From the NCBI GenBank assembly GCA_964558915.1, contig CAZLFV010000030.1, positions 1-26,815 of the forward strand: a stretch of 26,815 nucleotides of DNA. The letters are read 5' to 3'. The stretch comes from CAZKEW01 sp964558915. GTDB taxonomy: Bacteria > Acidobacteriota > Aminicenantia > Aminicenantales > UBA8522. A model generated the notes under the pieces. It searched no databases. It saw only the letters and a list, made by a program, of their open reading frames with translations, and was not told where the DNA came from. A program made the position numbers and the translations under genes. Positions within the stretch are counted from its first letter, which is position 1. The number at the start of each line of letters is the position of its first letter. This document shows positions 14,217-22,328 of the stretch, piece after piece.

Positions 14217-14864
14217 TCAATATATATATATTTTCGTCCCGACTGAAGAAGCCCGATAGATCGCCTTCAGGTCTTTGTCGCCGACCCGGATGCACCCATG
14301 AGTAACGCTCCGACCCAGCAGCCGGGTATAAAGAGTTCCATGAATGAAGTAACCGCTTCCAAAACCCAGGGCATAGTCTCCCAATACTCCCTCTTCCAAT
14401 CTCTCTTGTTGATTTTTTGGCACTTCTTTTCCTTCCTCAATAAAGGCCCAGTCTGGCTTGACCCAGGTGGGGTCGGTGATTTTCGATTTGACATAGAACT
14501 CACCGCGTGGAGTATCAAAGATCCATTTTCTTTTTCCGCCCGGTTCCTCGAGTATGCTGCCGCTGCCGCAGGAAATAACGGCTTGAAGAATCGTCTCGTT
14601 CCCCTTTTTGAGATGGAGAATATTGCGGCCGGAATCTATCACGATGTGGATACCCTTTGGCGAGAGGCCCTGTATTTTTTTTTGAAGGGAGAGATTTTCC
14701 GCTTGGATACGAGCAACGCTTGTTTTGCGGCCGGGTTTTTCAGGGGGCAATAACCCTTCTCTCAGAGTCCTCGGCCAGGCCAAAATATAAGCAATGATTT
14801 CGAGAACGATAAAAAGAGCAAAGAGAATAGCCAAGGACAGGAGAAGTATCTTTTTTTTCTTCAT
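14217..14864 (-). CDS. Membrane-anchored L,D-transpeptidase (YkuD/ErfK family)
   Basis: This 215-residue protein has an N-terminal membrane helix (ILLLSLAILFALFIVLEIIAYIL) and then a YkuD catalytic domain. The conserved histidine motif is YFIHGTLYTRLLG and the catalytic motif is SVTHGCIRVGDKD with the nucleophilic cysteine. The start of the fold is HIVIDSGRNILHLKKGNETI. L,D-transpeptidases make 3-3 cross-links in peptidoglycan or attach proteins to diaminopimelate. It lies nine bases after the first L,D-transpeptidase gene and two bases before the exported protein gene. The domain would face the periplasm. Confidence 0.88.
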   Translation of the reverse strand: MKKKKILLLSLAILFALFIVLEIIAYILAWPRTLREGLLPPEKPGRKTSVARIQAENLSLQKKIQGLSPKGIHIVIDSGRNILHLKKGNETILQAVISCGSGSILEEPGGKRKWIFDTPRGEFYVKSKITDPTWVKPDWAFIEEGKEVPKNQQERLEEGVLGDYALGFGSGYFIHGTLYTRLLGRSVTHGCIRVGDKDLKAIYRASSVGTKIYIY

Positions 14865-14873
14865 CTTCTTGGT

Positions 14874-15962
14874 TTACCTTCTCAATCCAGTAATCAGCCG
14901 GTCGGCGCTTTCCAAGGACCCAACAATGGTAACCGGAGTCCCGACGGATACCTCTGGAAAGATCTGGTCCATCACATCATTCTCGACGCCGACGCACCCG
15001 TTGGTAATGCTATCATTGCCGCCTCCGTGAATCTCTATGAGACCGCCGATGCCAGCCTTGGGCGGGATTAGCCCCTTCTTTTTTGCCTGAGAAAAGCGTT
15101 TCTTGTCCTCTGCGTTTGGATAATCAATAAGGAGCGCCTTGTAGAACCGGCTTGTCGCTAATTTTTTGATAATCCTGTATTTTCCCTCAGGCGTAGCTCC
15201 GTCGCCGGCATAGAGCTTATCGGACAGGCCATATTTGCTTAAACCGATCCCGTAAACACCTATGAGAATCCCTTTTTTATACAAGGACAGAGTGCGTTCC
15301 AACTTATTGACCACGATCGCTGCTGTTCCTCTCCTCTGGGATTCAGCAATAGTCTCAGCGGCCCACTTTCTCCAAGCGGACACCTGACCTTCCTCGGAAT
15401 ACCGGGCCAGGATAGAAAAGAGGGCTTCTTCTGCTTGAGAGACATGGCGGTCGACGGTTCCTATCTTCTCGGGAAGGTCGGCATATGACTCCCGGCGCAG
15501 AAGGATCTCCGCCTCTTGAGCAGCCACGCCGGCCCGAGCGAGACTTCTCCGGATCAGGTCATTTTCATTCATGTTCCGGGTCGCCTCTTTGAGCTTGCTG
15601 ATCCTCTCTTCAAGAAGGGCGAGCTGGCCGGAGATATTTTTCGATTTTGATTCTTTTTCTTCTTTGACTTTCTTGAGGATGGCCTCGCCCTCGGCCAAAA
15701 CTGCCTGATAACTCGCCTTCACGTCTTCGTATTTGCGGAACCAGCCGAATTTCGCTTTTTGCCGAATCAGTTGATCTTTAGCGAGCCCGAGGGAGAGAAG
15801 GTATTTGGAATATTCCTCCGCTGCATACACAGGAGCACCAGCCCTCCAGAGGTCGTTCTCCTGGATCTTGGCTTGTTCGACCTCTGGAGGGACCGGCGGT
15901 GTCTGACAGGCAGAAAAAAATAGTACTAAAGACAGAATAAAGGTAAGGGAACCCGACTTCAA
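14874..15962 (-). CDS. L,D-transpeptidase lipoprotein with helical N-terminal domain
   Basis: This 362-residue protein has a lipobox (LFFSAC), an N-terminal helical region (about 25-215) with coiled-coil character, and a C-terminal YkuD domain. The catalytic region reads LIEIHGGGNDSITNGCVGV, where asparagine replaces the more usual histidine before Gly-Cys. The core strand is AAIVVNKLERTLSLYKKG. The segment APVYAAEEYSKYL resembles ANTYAAEELKAIN in the lipoprotein gene just upstream, suggesting a shared domain of DUF4398-like type. The start is a TTG at 15962, chosen because it gives a complete lipoprotein signal; the SD is weak. It lies 26 bases after the helical lipoprotein gene. Confidence 0.85.
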   Translation of the reverse strand: MKSGSLTFILSLVLFFSACQTPPVPPEVEQAKIQENDLWRAGAPVYAAEEYSKYLLSLGLAKDQLIRQKAKFGWFRKYEDVKASYQAVLAEGEAILKKVKEEKESKSKNISGQLALLEERISKLKEATRNMNENDLIRRSLARAGVAAQEAEILLRRESYADLPEKIGTVDRHVSQAEEALFSILARYSEEGQVSAWRKWAAETIAESQRRGTAAIVVNKLERTLSLYKKGILIGVYGIGLSKYGLSDKLYAGDGATPEGKYRIIKKLATSRFYKALLIDYPNAEDKKRFSQAKKKGLIPPKAGIGGLIEIHGGGNDSITNGCVGVENDVMDQIFPEVSVGTPVTIVGSLESADRLITGLRR

Positions 15963-15988
15963 ACTCAGAACAACGCCTCAGAGCAGAA

Positions 15989-16585
15989 TTATATTTTTCC
16001 CTTCACCTTTTCGATCGCCGCCTTGACCTGGTCGGCAATGGCAACCGCTTTTTCTTTTATTGTCGCTGCGGTGTTGGAAGCCCCGAAATAGTCTTCCTGG
16101 TCAATGGCCGTCTGAATCTGGGGGAAAGAATCCTCCAGTCCCTTGAGGTCAGCCTTCATGGCTTCGATATCGGCCTTGGTCCCCTTTCCCTTGGGGGCCT
16201 TTTCCAAGAGAGTCTTGGCCTCTGCGATGGCCGCCTGGGCTTCTTGCTGAGCCGCCAGAGCAGCGTTCTTAGCAGCTTCTTTTTTCCCCGGAATGGTGGC
16301 CTTCAGGGCATCGGCATCAGCCACGATTTTGGCCAGCATTTCCTTGGCCGGGCCGTATTTTTTAAAGAACTTCTTGCTCTGCGTATTGATCTCATCCGTG
16401 GCCGCGGTCAGTTGGTCATTGATGGCCTTCAGTTCCTCGGCCGCATAGGTATTTGCCCCTTCCTTCACGGCCGCTTCGATAGCCGCCTTAGCAGCGTCTA
16501 TCTCTTGCGTGGGCTGCTTGGCACAACTAACGAAAAGAGACGTCACAAAAACACTCAGAACTATTACCTTGATAGCATTCTTCAT
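15989..16585 (-). CDS. Ala/Lys-rich helical lipoprotein (DUF4398-like)
   Basis: This 198-residue protein has a lipoprotein signal (lipobox FVSC near residue 21) and a mature part that is almost entirely alpha-helical and rich in Ala, Lys and Glu. The segment EIDAAKAAIEAAVKEGANTYAAEEL fits DUF4398-like periplasmic lipoproteins. It ends KVKGKI. AAGGAGG lies eight bases before the ATG. It is the first gene of the envelope operon with two L,D-transpeptidases. Likely roles are an envelope spacer, a peptidoglycan-associated protein or an L,D-transpeptidase partner. Attachment to peptidoglycan through a C-terminal lysine, as in Lpp, is only a hypothesis. Confidence 0.75.
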   Translation of the reverse strand: MKNAIKVIVLSVFVTSLFVSCAKQPTQEIDAAKAAIEAAVKEGANTYAAEELKAINDQLTAATDEINTQSKKFFKKYGPAKEMLAKIVADADALKATIPGKKEAAKNAALAAQQEAQAAIAEAKTLLEKAPKGKGTKADIEAMKADLKGLEDSFPQIQTAIDQEDYFGASNTAATIKEKAVAIADQVKAAIEKVKGKI

Positions 16586-16912
16586 TTAAATAGCCTCCTT
16601 CCCATTTGCGCTTCTTTGGACTTACCCAGAACCTTCAGGTTTCCCGTTCCTTCTATTCTCACCTCCTTATTACTGTCTATGATAATCATCCTCTGAATTG
16701 GTGTATCATGGAAGCGTTGGAATCTCGCAGTTCTTTGAAGCTAGGGCGGGACAGTACTATTGCTCCAGGACGTTGTCTCTGACTTGTTCATTGAATGCTT
16801 CCCTCGCTCTCCTGATTCCCCGCTCTTTCTGTCCTCTCTCTGGTCAGGTATATATCATAGCAATTATCAAAAGTCAACAAACATCCCGGCCTCTTTGCTG
16901 CGGGATCCGCAG
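16586..16912. other. Long intergenic region with promoter and untranslated leader
   Basis: Apart from the promoter at 16849-16877 and the SD at the lipoprotein start, no gene of credible length is seen. A six-base stem with three-base loop (CTGCGG-GAT-CCGCAG, 16898-16912) touches the malic enzyme stop codon but lacks a T tract on the minus strand. A second GGAGGTGAG site lies near 16650-16665 on the minus strand with no ORF worth calling. No known riboswitch was recognised. Confidence 0.5.
16849..16877 (-). promoter_or_regulatory. Promoter of the lipoprotein/L,D-transpeptidase operon
   Basis: On the minus strand TTGACT (16872-16877) and TATATA (16849-16854) are separated by 17 bases. A start point near 16842 would give an untranslated leader of about 255 nt before the ATG at 16585. 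Confidence 0.6.
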
Positions 16913-18256
16913 TTATTCGTCCGGGTCGACTATAAAACCTTCCTTCATCATCATCTTGACTTCATCCCGGGCCCTCTTGATCGTGACTTCGGCCATTTTG
17001 AACCGCTCTTCGGCCGAGGCTTTCTTCCTGGCGACTCCCTGTTCAATGCCTTTTGTCCCGACAGCAACGGCTTCTCTCGGGAAAACCTCCCATTGGTCCA
17101 TGTTGGGGATAATATATTCCTCGCTTAGGCCGTGATCCTCGGCCACCCTGGCCAGCTCCTTGGCGGCTTCGATGCACATTTCATCGGTGATCGAGATGGC
17201 CCGGATGTCCAGTGCTCCCCTAAAGATGCCCGGGAATCCCAATGAGTTGTTAACCTGATTTGGGAAATCGGAGCGTCCCGTGGCGACAACCCGGGCTCCT
17301 GCTTCTTTGGCTTCCCAGGGCCAAATCTCGGGGACAGGGTTGGCTTCTGCAAAGACGATGGAATTCTTGGCCATGCTAGCCACCCATTCCTTCTTGATCA
17401 CCCCGGGCCCGGGCTTGGAGGCCGAGATGAGCACATCGGCGCCTCTCATGGCGTCGGGGATGTCTCCCTTGACCCCTTCGGCGTTAGTCGTCAGGCAAAG
17501 GTGCCACTTTTCCTTATATTTCGTCTGCAGCGTTTCCCGGTCTCCCCTATCTTTATGCAGGGTTCCGCGCGAGTCCACCGCAATGATGTTCCCCGGCGTC
17601 ACGCCGGCAGTAACGAGCAGCCGGGAGATGGCAATATTCGCGGCCCCCGCGCCTATCAGAGCCACTCTGATATTCGACAATTTCTTATCGACGATCTTGA
17701 CGGCATTGAACAGGCCGGCTACGGTCACACAGGCCGTGCCCTGTTGGTCATCGTGCCAGACCGGAATCTCGCACTCCTTCCTTAATGTATCAAGAATATG
17801 AAAGCATTTGGGATGGGAAATGTCCTCGAGATTGATGCCGCCGAAGGTCGGCTGGATCCATTTAACTGCTTGGATGATCTGGTCCGCGTCCTTCGTGTTT
17901 AGGCAGATTGGAAACGCGTCCACGCCACCCAGATATTTATAAAGAAGTGCTTTTCCCTCCATAACCGGCAAGCCGGCCTCTGGGCCGATATCCCCTAATC
18001 CCAGGACTCTGGACCCGTCGGAGACGACGGCGACAAAATTCCATTTGTTCGTCATCTCGTAGGCTTTTTCCTTGTCTTTTTGAATCTCCTTGCAAGGAGC
18101 GGCCACTCCAGGCGTATACCAGATAGCAAAATCATTGAAATCCCGAATCCGGCACTTGAGAGTGACTTCGACCTTGCCTCGATAAAACGGATGTAGCCTC
18201 ATCGCATCCTTGGACGGTTGCTCGGCCTTGGCCAGTAGCTCTTCCACAGTTTTCAT
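16913..18256 (-). CDS. Malic enzyme (oxaloacetate-decarboxylating malate dehydrogenase)
   Basis: This 447-residue protein is full length for small bacterial malic enzymes, which convert malate to pyruvate and CO2 with NAD(P)H formation. The N-terminal malic domain includes FAIWYTPGVAAPCKEI, SDGSRVLGLGDIGPEAGLPVMEGKALL and the metal site INLEDISHPKCF with VWHDDQQGTA. The Rossmann domain has VALIGAGAANIAISRLL. Cofactor preference is not certain. AGGAGG lies eight bases before the ATG, and it has its own promoter. NADH from this reaction could feed the complex I encoded upstream, though the genes are separate units. Confidence 0.94.
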   Translation of the reverse strand: MKTVEELLAKAEQPSKDAMRLHPFYRGKVEVTLKCRIRDFNDFAIWYTPGVAAPCKEIQKDKEKAYEMTNKWNFVAVVSDGSRVLGLGDIGPEAGLPVMEGKALLYKYLGGVDAFPICLNTKDADQIIQAVKWIQPTFGGINLEDISHPKCFHILDTLRKECEIPVWHDDQQGTACVTVAGLFNAVKIVDKKLSNIRVALIGAGAANIAISRLLVTAGVTPGNIIAVDSRGTLHKDRGDRETLQTKYKEKWHLCLTTNAEGVKGDIPDAMRGADVLISASKPGPGVIKKEWVASMAKNSIVFAEANPVPEIWPWEAKEAGARVVATGRSDFPNQVNNSLGFPGIFRGALDIRAISITDEMCIEAAKELARVAEDHGLSEEYIIPNMDQWEVFPREAVAVGTKGIEQGVARKKASAEERFKMAEVTIKRARDEVKMMMKEGFIVDPDE

Positions 18257-18287
18257 GTCTCTAACCTCCTAAGTATAAGAAATTGTC

Positions 18288-18315
18288 ATTATATTTTATT
18301 ATGGGGTAAAGTCAA
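18288..18315 (-). promoter_or_regulatory. Promoter of the malic enzyme gene
   Basis: On the minus strand TTGACT (18310-18315) and a perfect TATAAT (18288-18293) are separated by 16 bases. Transcription near 18281 leaves a 25-nt leader with AGGAGG. Confidence 0.75.
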
Positions 18316-18337
18316 CTCCGCGGCTGAGTGGGGGCTC

Positions 18338-19207
18338 TTATGAAGTTTCGTCGCCGGCAACCAGAGGCACGAATTTAAACTTATTGTTCTTTATCCCGAC
18401 TTTTCCGAAATAATAATAGGGGTCGTGGACAAAGGCCAGAATCCAGTCTTCCGCCGTGGCCTGTTCATAAACCCTCTTTTTGGTCTCCAACGTCTCGAGA
18501 GGGAAGAGATCATAGCTCATGATATACGGAAGGCCGATGTGTGCAGAGGTCGGCACCAGGTCGCCGAGATAGAAAAGTGTCTTTCCCTGAGAAGAGACTC
18601 TGACGCTTTGGTGCCGGGGAGTGTGACCCGGAGAAAGAACAACCTCAACCCCTTCCGTGACTAGGCTGTTTCCGTCAACCAGATCGAGAAGCCCGTAACT
18701 CTCCAGGGGCAAAAAATTCTCTTTAAGATAGCTCGATTTCTCGCGCTCGTTAGGCTGCCCGGCCCAGTCCCATTCCCCTCTCTGGATGATATAGCGAGCC
18801 CGAGGAAACGTGGGCAAGAGCTCCCCTTTATCATTTATTAAAGTATTCCCGCCACAATGGTCGAAATGAAGATGCGTGTTGATGACAAAGTCAATATCCT
18901 CGGGTCTAAAACCGGCGCTGGCAAGAGACGCGAGAAGACCCGGGTCCTTTTCGACGCAGTAAATCCCACGGAACTTCTGGTCGTATTTTGCCCCGATGCC
19001 CGTTTCCACAAGGGCCAGCGCCCGGGGAGTTCTAATCAGGATGGAGTTTAGGGCAAGCCGGATCCTGTTTTGGGAGTCGGCCGGACATTTCTTTTCCCAA
19101 AGCGTTTTCGGCACGACACCGAACATAGCCCCGCCGTCGAGGTAAAAATACCCGTCCCTGAGCCCATAGATATCGAAATTTCCCAGCCTGATTTTCTCGA
19201 CGCTCAT
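18338..19207 (-). CDS. MBL-fold metallo-hydrolase
   Basis: This 289-residue protein has the metal-binding motif THLHFDHCGGN, the later ligand histidine in LSPGHTPRHQS, the bridging aspartate in FYLGDLVP, and a further histidine in LAFVHDPYYYFG. The architecture is like AHL-lactonase and related MBL hydrolases with substrate-side loops (IQRGEWDWAGQPNEREKSSYL). No signal peptide is seen. Its ATG overlaps the nuoI TGA (ATGA), so it is translated with the complex I operon. No link between the two functions is known; the substrate is unidentified. Confidence 0.85.
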   Translation of the reverse strand: MSVEKIRLGNFDIYGLRDGYFYLDGGAMFGVVPKTLWEKKCPADSQNRIRLALNSILIRTPRALALVETGIGAKYDQKFRGIYCVEKDPGLLASLASAGFRPEDIDFVINTHLHFDHCGGNTLINDKGELLPTFPRARYIIQRGEWDWAGQPNEREKSSYLKENFLPLESYGLLDLVDGNSLVTEGVEVVLSPGHTPRHQSVRVSSQGKTLFYLGDLVPTSAHIGLPYIMSYDLFPLETLETKKRVYEQATAEDWILAFVHDPYYYFGKVGIKNNKFKFVPLVAGDETS

Positions 19208-19677
19208 TTCAAGAGTCTATTCAAATCATAACAGAGGTTTCCGCGGGTGTATTCGGAAGCCTCTATAATATCCGTGTCCATGCGGATGGCATCTTCGGGA
19301 CACGCCTCAACGCAAAAACCGCAGAAACAACACCGGCTGAGGTCGATGGCGAACTTGGCCGGGACCTTCTGAATCTCGGGATCCGGATCCTCAGTTGCCT
19401 CGACGGTAATGCACTCGGACGGACAGACGGTGACACAGAGCATGCAGGAAACGCAGCGCGCTTTCCCGTCCTCTCTTTTCGTCAGCCGGTGCAGGCTGCG
19501 GTGCCTCCGGGCGAGTTCTTTCCTCTGTTCGGGATACTGGATGGTGACGGCTCCTTTTCTTTTGGTCTTGATCCCGCTGAGATTAAGCACATGGAAGACC
19601 ATGTTGACGATGAAATGGCGCGCGGTGATGAGGGCGCCCTTGATGATCTCGATAAAATAACCCAGAGCTTTGATCAT
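19204..19677 (-). CDS. nuoI: NADH-quinone oxidoreductase subunit I
   Basis: This 157-residue protein carries two [4Fe-4S] motifs: CVSCMLCVTVCPSECI and CCFCGFCVEACPEDAI, the clusters N6a and N6b that pass electrons towards NuoB. The N-terminal amphipathic region (MIKALGYFIEIIKGALITARHF) lies on the membrane arm. The ATG at 19677 is chosen over 19746 because it gives this conserved start and an ATGA overlap with nuoH. It is the last complex I gene in the operon here. Confidence 0.95.
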   Translation of the reverse strand: MIKALGYFIEIIKGALITARHFIVNMVFHVLNLSGIKTKRKGAVTIQYPEQRKELARRHRSLHRLTKREDGKARCVSCMLCVTVCPSECITVEATEDPDPEIQKVPAKFAIDLSRCCFCGFCVEACPEDAIRMDTDIIEASEYTRGNLCYDLNRLLK

Positions 19678-20750
19678 TTGAGAAGTCCCATAACCAGGCC
19701 AGTCCCAATAATGTTCAGCAAGCTTAAAGGGACCAAGACTTTCCATCCGAGGTCCATCACCTGGTCATACCGGTAGCGCGGGTAGGTCCAGCGGATAAGA
19801 ATCTGTAGCCAGCAGAAGAAGATCACCTTGATATTGAAAGCGAGCACCTGAAATAGGACCACAAGGCCGTGAGGAAGAAGCCAGGTGCCGCCCCAGGGAA
19901 AATGGAAACCGTCGGAGCCCATCCAGGGGACCTGCCAGCCACCAAAGAAGAGAGTCGTCGCCAGACAGGAGACGATGATGATCTCCATGAAATCAGTCAT
20001 CATAAACATCCCCCACTTGAGCCCGCCGTACTCAGTAAAAAAACCGATGATTTCTGATTCTCCTTCGGGCAGGTCGAACGGGACCCTCTTTGTTTCGGCC
20101 AAGGCGGCCAAAAAGAAAACAACAAATCCCAAAGGCTGGAAGATCACTCCCCAGCCGGGCAGCCAGCCGAAGAAATTCTGCCCCTGGAAAAGCACGATGT
20201 CCTGAAGTCGAAGAGACGGATAGACCATGATGATCCCGACGAGCGAAAGGCCGAGCGCAACTTCGTAGGAGATGAGTTGCGCGGCTCCCCTGATCCCGCC
20301 AAGCAGAGTGAACCTGTTCCGGGAGGCCCAGCCGCTGAGGATAATCCCGTAGATCCCGAGCGAAAGCATGGCCAGGACGAAAAGGAGCCCGGCATCGAGG
20401 TCCAGGATCTGGAGGTTGATGCTCCTCCCGTCGATATTCAGCTTGTCTCCAAACGGAATAGCGCAAACCGTGATTGCCACAAAAAAGAAGGAGAGAAAAG
20501 GCGCCAAAGTATGAAGGAATCGGTTGCCAAAAGGAGGAACAAAATCCTCTTTGAAGATCATCTTGATGGCGTCGGCAAACGGCTGGAAGAGGCCGATCAT
20601 CCTGAGGCCAAAAATGCTGGCCCTGTTCGCTCCGATCCGGTCTTGGATGACTGCGCTTTCCTTCCGTTCAGCCCAGGTGAGATAAAGCGTCAGGACTAGA
20701 AACCAGACCAGGGCGCCGACAATCTTGATCAGCACGACCCAGAAATCCAT
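19674..20750 (-). CDS. nuoH: NADH-quinone oxidoreductase subunit H
   Basis: This 358-residue polytopic membrane protein links the peripheral arm to the membrane arm and forms much of the quinone cavity. Conserved segments are ERKESAVIQDRIGANRASIFG, GIRGAAQLISYEVALGL and the quinone-site loop ETKRVPFDLPEGESEIIGFFTEYGGLKW. It has about eight hydrophobic helices. The ATG follows nuoG by six bases, and nuoI starts inside its stop codon. Confidence 0.96.
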   Translation of the reverse strand: MDFWVVLIKIVGALVWFLVLTLYLTWAERKESAVIQDRIGANRASIFGLRMIGLFQPFADAIKMIFKEDFVPPFGNRFLHTLAPFLSFFFVAITVCAIPFGDKLNIDGRSINLQILDLDAGLLFVLAMLSLGIYGIILSGWASRNRFTLLGGIRGAAQLISYEVALGLSLVGIIMVYPSLRLQDIVLFQGQNFFGWLPGWGVIFQPLGFVVFFLAALAETKRVPFDLPEGESEIIGFFTEYGGLKWGMFMMTDFMEIIIVSCLATTLFFGGWQVPWMGSDGFHFPWGGTWLLPHGLVVLFQVLAFNIKVIFFCWLQILIRWTYPRYRYDQVMDLGWKVLVPLSLLNIIGTGLVMGLLK

Positions 20751-20756
20751 TGTTTT

Positions 20757-22307
20757 CTACCTGTTAAAGAAAGGAATTTCCTTAGCCATCTGCCGCCGAA
20801 TCGATTCGGGCGAATCAAGGCTCCAGAAATATTTATGATTGATCTTTAACTCCTTGGCAATGTCCAGAAGGAGCTGCCACTCCGGCAGGCCATCGCCCCT
20901 GAATTCCAGGGCGGGCGAGAACTCCTGAACCCGGCCTTCGACATTGGTCAGCGAGCCGCTCTTCTCAGCAATTACAGGCGTCGGAATGATAATATCCACG
21001 ACCGAATCGAGGCTGCTCGAATGTGTTGTCAGAAGCACCTTTGTCCTGATTTTATCGAACGCGGCTTTGATCGCGTCCAGACTCGAAGATTCGGTCAGAT
21101 CCGAACCAAAAATAAGAAGGAAGTCTGTTTTTTCAGCCAAGGTCTTGAGGTCGGGAGCCAGAGCGGGAAGGCCTATTTCTGCGAGCCCGCGCCTGTTGGG
21201 CGTGCGCTCTTCGGTCAACAAGAATCCGTCGTCCTTTCCCGGCTGAGGGTTGGCAACGAAAATGTTTTCTAAATGAAGCTCCTTCTGGAATATTCTATCC
21301 ACCAGGAACAGCTCTTCGTTTGTCAGCCGCGTATTAAGGATGACGGCAACCCGCGAGGACTTTTTCAAGTTCACTAAGCCCTTTATTTTTTCTGAAAGCA
21401 TCGGGCGCGCTTTATCCCAGCTCAGCCCCAGGCTATGCCCTGTCCTTTCCATTAAGATTTTATGGTGACGCTGCTCATCGAGATAGGCATAGTTATACCG
21501 GCCGAAATCGCAGATCCAATATTGATTGATATTTTCGTTCTCTCGTGGCCGGATCCGGTAAACTCTTCGGGACATCTTGACGCGCGGGAATCCCGGATGG
21601 AAATCGATGTAAATATTGCAGCCGCGGCTGCAGAGCGGGCAGATGGACTCCTTTTTCTCCAGGAACCAGACGCGGGTTTTGAACCGGAAATCAGTATCAG
21701 TAATGGCGCCCACCGGACAGAGATCGACCAGGTTGCCGGCGTAATTGTTGTCGATCAGGTCTGCCTCATAGATGCTGATTTCCGCATGGAGGCCACGGTT
21801 AATGATTCCGGCGTCCCCTGTTCCAGTGACCAGATTCAAGAACCGGACGCAGCGCGTGCAGAGGATGCAGCGCTCGCGATCCAGGAGTAAATTCCTGCCG
21901 ATCTTAACCCTCTTTTCCTTTTTTTCCTTATTGTCTTTAAATTGACTGTTGAAAAGCCCGAATTGCTCATAATAGTCTTGAAGCAAGCATTCCCCAGATT
22001 TATCACAGATCGGACAGTCCAGAGGATGCTCAGCCAGGTAGAATTCTAAGACGGCCTTCCTGGCCTCGATGACTTTGGGACTCCTGGTCCGGATGTTCAG
22101 GCCCTCCTTGACGATAGTAGAGCAAGCAAGCTCAAGCTTGGATTGTCCTTCGATCTCGACAAGGCACATCCGGCAGCTTCCTTCTGGAGCAAACGCGGGA
22201 TGGTAGCAGTAATGAGGGATGAAGATTCCGTTCGCCTTGGCCGCCCGGAGCACATTCAAGCCCTCGTCGATTTCGACAGCCTTATCATCGATATATACCT
22301 TCACCAT
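20757..22307 (-). CDS. nuoG: NADH-quinone oxidoreductase subunit G (short form)
   Basis: This 516-residue iron-sulfur subunit has the N-terminal [2Fe-2S] ferredoxin domain (YCYHPAFAPEGSCRMCLVEI), the HxxxC...C...C site (HPLDCPICDKSGECLLQDYY), and the two-cluster region CILCTRCVRF and CPVGAIT. A 4Fe-4S MopB-type site follows (ICPLCSRGCNIYIDF). The molybdopterin-like C-terminal domain is reduced to about 270 residues, so the protein is much shorter than E. coli NuoG (about 900 residues). It carries electrons along the chain of clusters from NuoF. It is 21 bases after nuoF. Confidence 0.93.
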   Translation of the reverse strand: MVKVYIDDKAVEIDEGLNVLRAAKANGIFIPHYCYHPAFAPEGSCRMCLVEIEGQSKLELACSTIVKEGLNIRTRSPKVIEARKAVLEFYLAEHPLDCPICDKSGECLLQDYYEQFGLFNSQFKDNKEKKEKRVKIGRNLLLDRERCILCTRCVRFLNLVTGTGDAGIINRGLHAEISIYEADLIDNNYAGNLVDLCPVGAITDTDFRFKTRVWFLEKKESICPLCSRGCNIYIDFHPGFPRVKMSRRVYRIRPRENENINQYWICDFGRYNYAYLDEQRHHKILMERTGHSLGLSWDKARPMLSEKIKGLVNLKKSSRVAVILNTRLTNEELFLVDRIFQKELHLENIFVANPQPGKDDGFLLTEERTPNRRGLAEIGLPALAPDLKTLAEKTDFLLIFGSDLTESSSLDAIKAAFDKIRTKVLLTTHSSSLDSVVDIIIPTPVIAEKSGSLTNVEGRVQEFSPALEFRGDGLPEWQLLLDIAKELKINHKYFWSLDSPESIRRQMAKEIPFFNR

Positions 22308-22328
22308 GGCTTTTCGCCTCTCGCTCGC

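Noticed and set aside
16770..16850. Tiny minus-strand ORF starting MNKSETTSW in the envelope operon leader
   Set aside because: It has only about 17 codons, no SD and no other support.
16898..16912. Intrinsic terminator for malic enzyme
   Set aside because: The stem is perfect but only six base pairs, and no T tract follows on the minus strand.
19678..19746. Longer NuoI start at 19746
   Set aside because: It would overlap nuoH by over 70 bases; the ATG at 19677 gives the conserved N terminus and an ATGA overlap.
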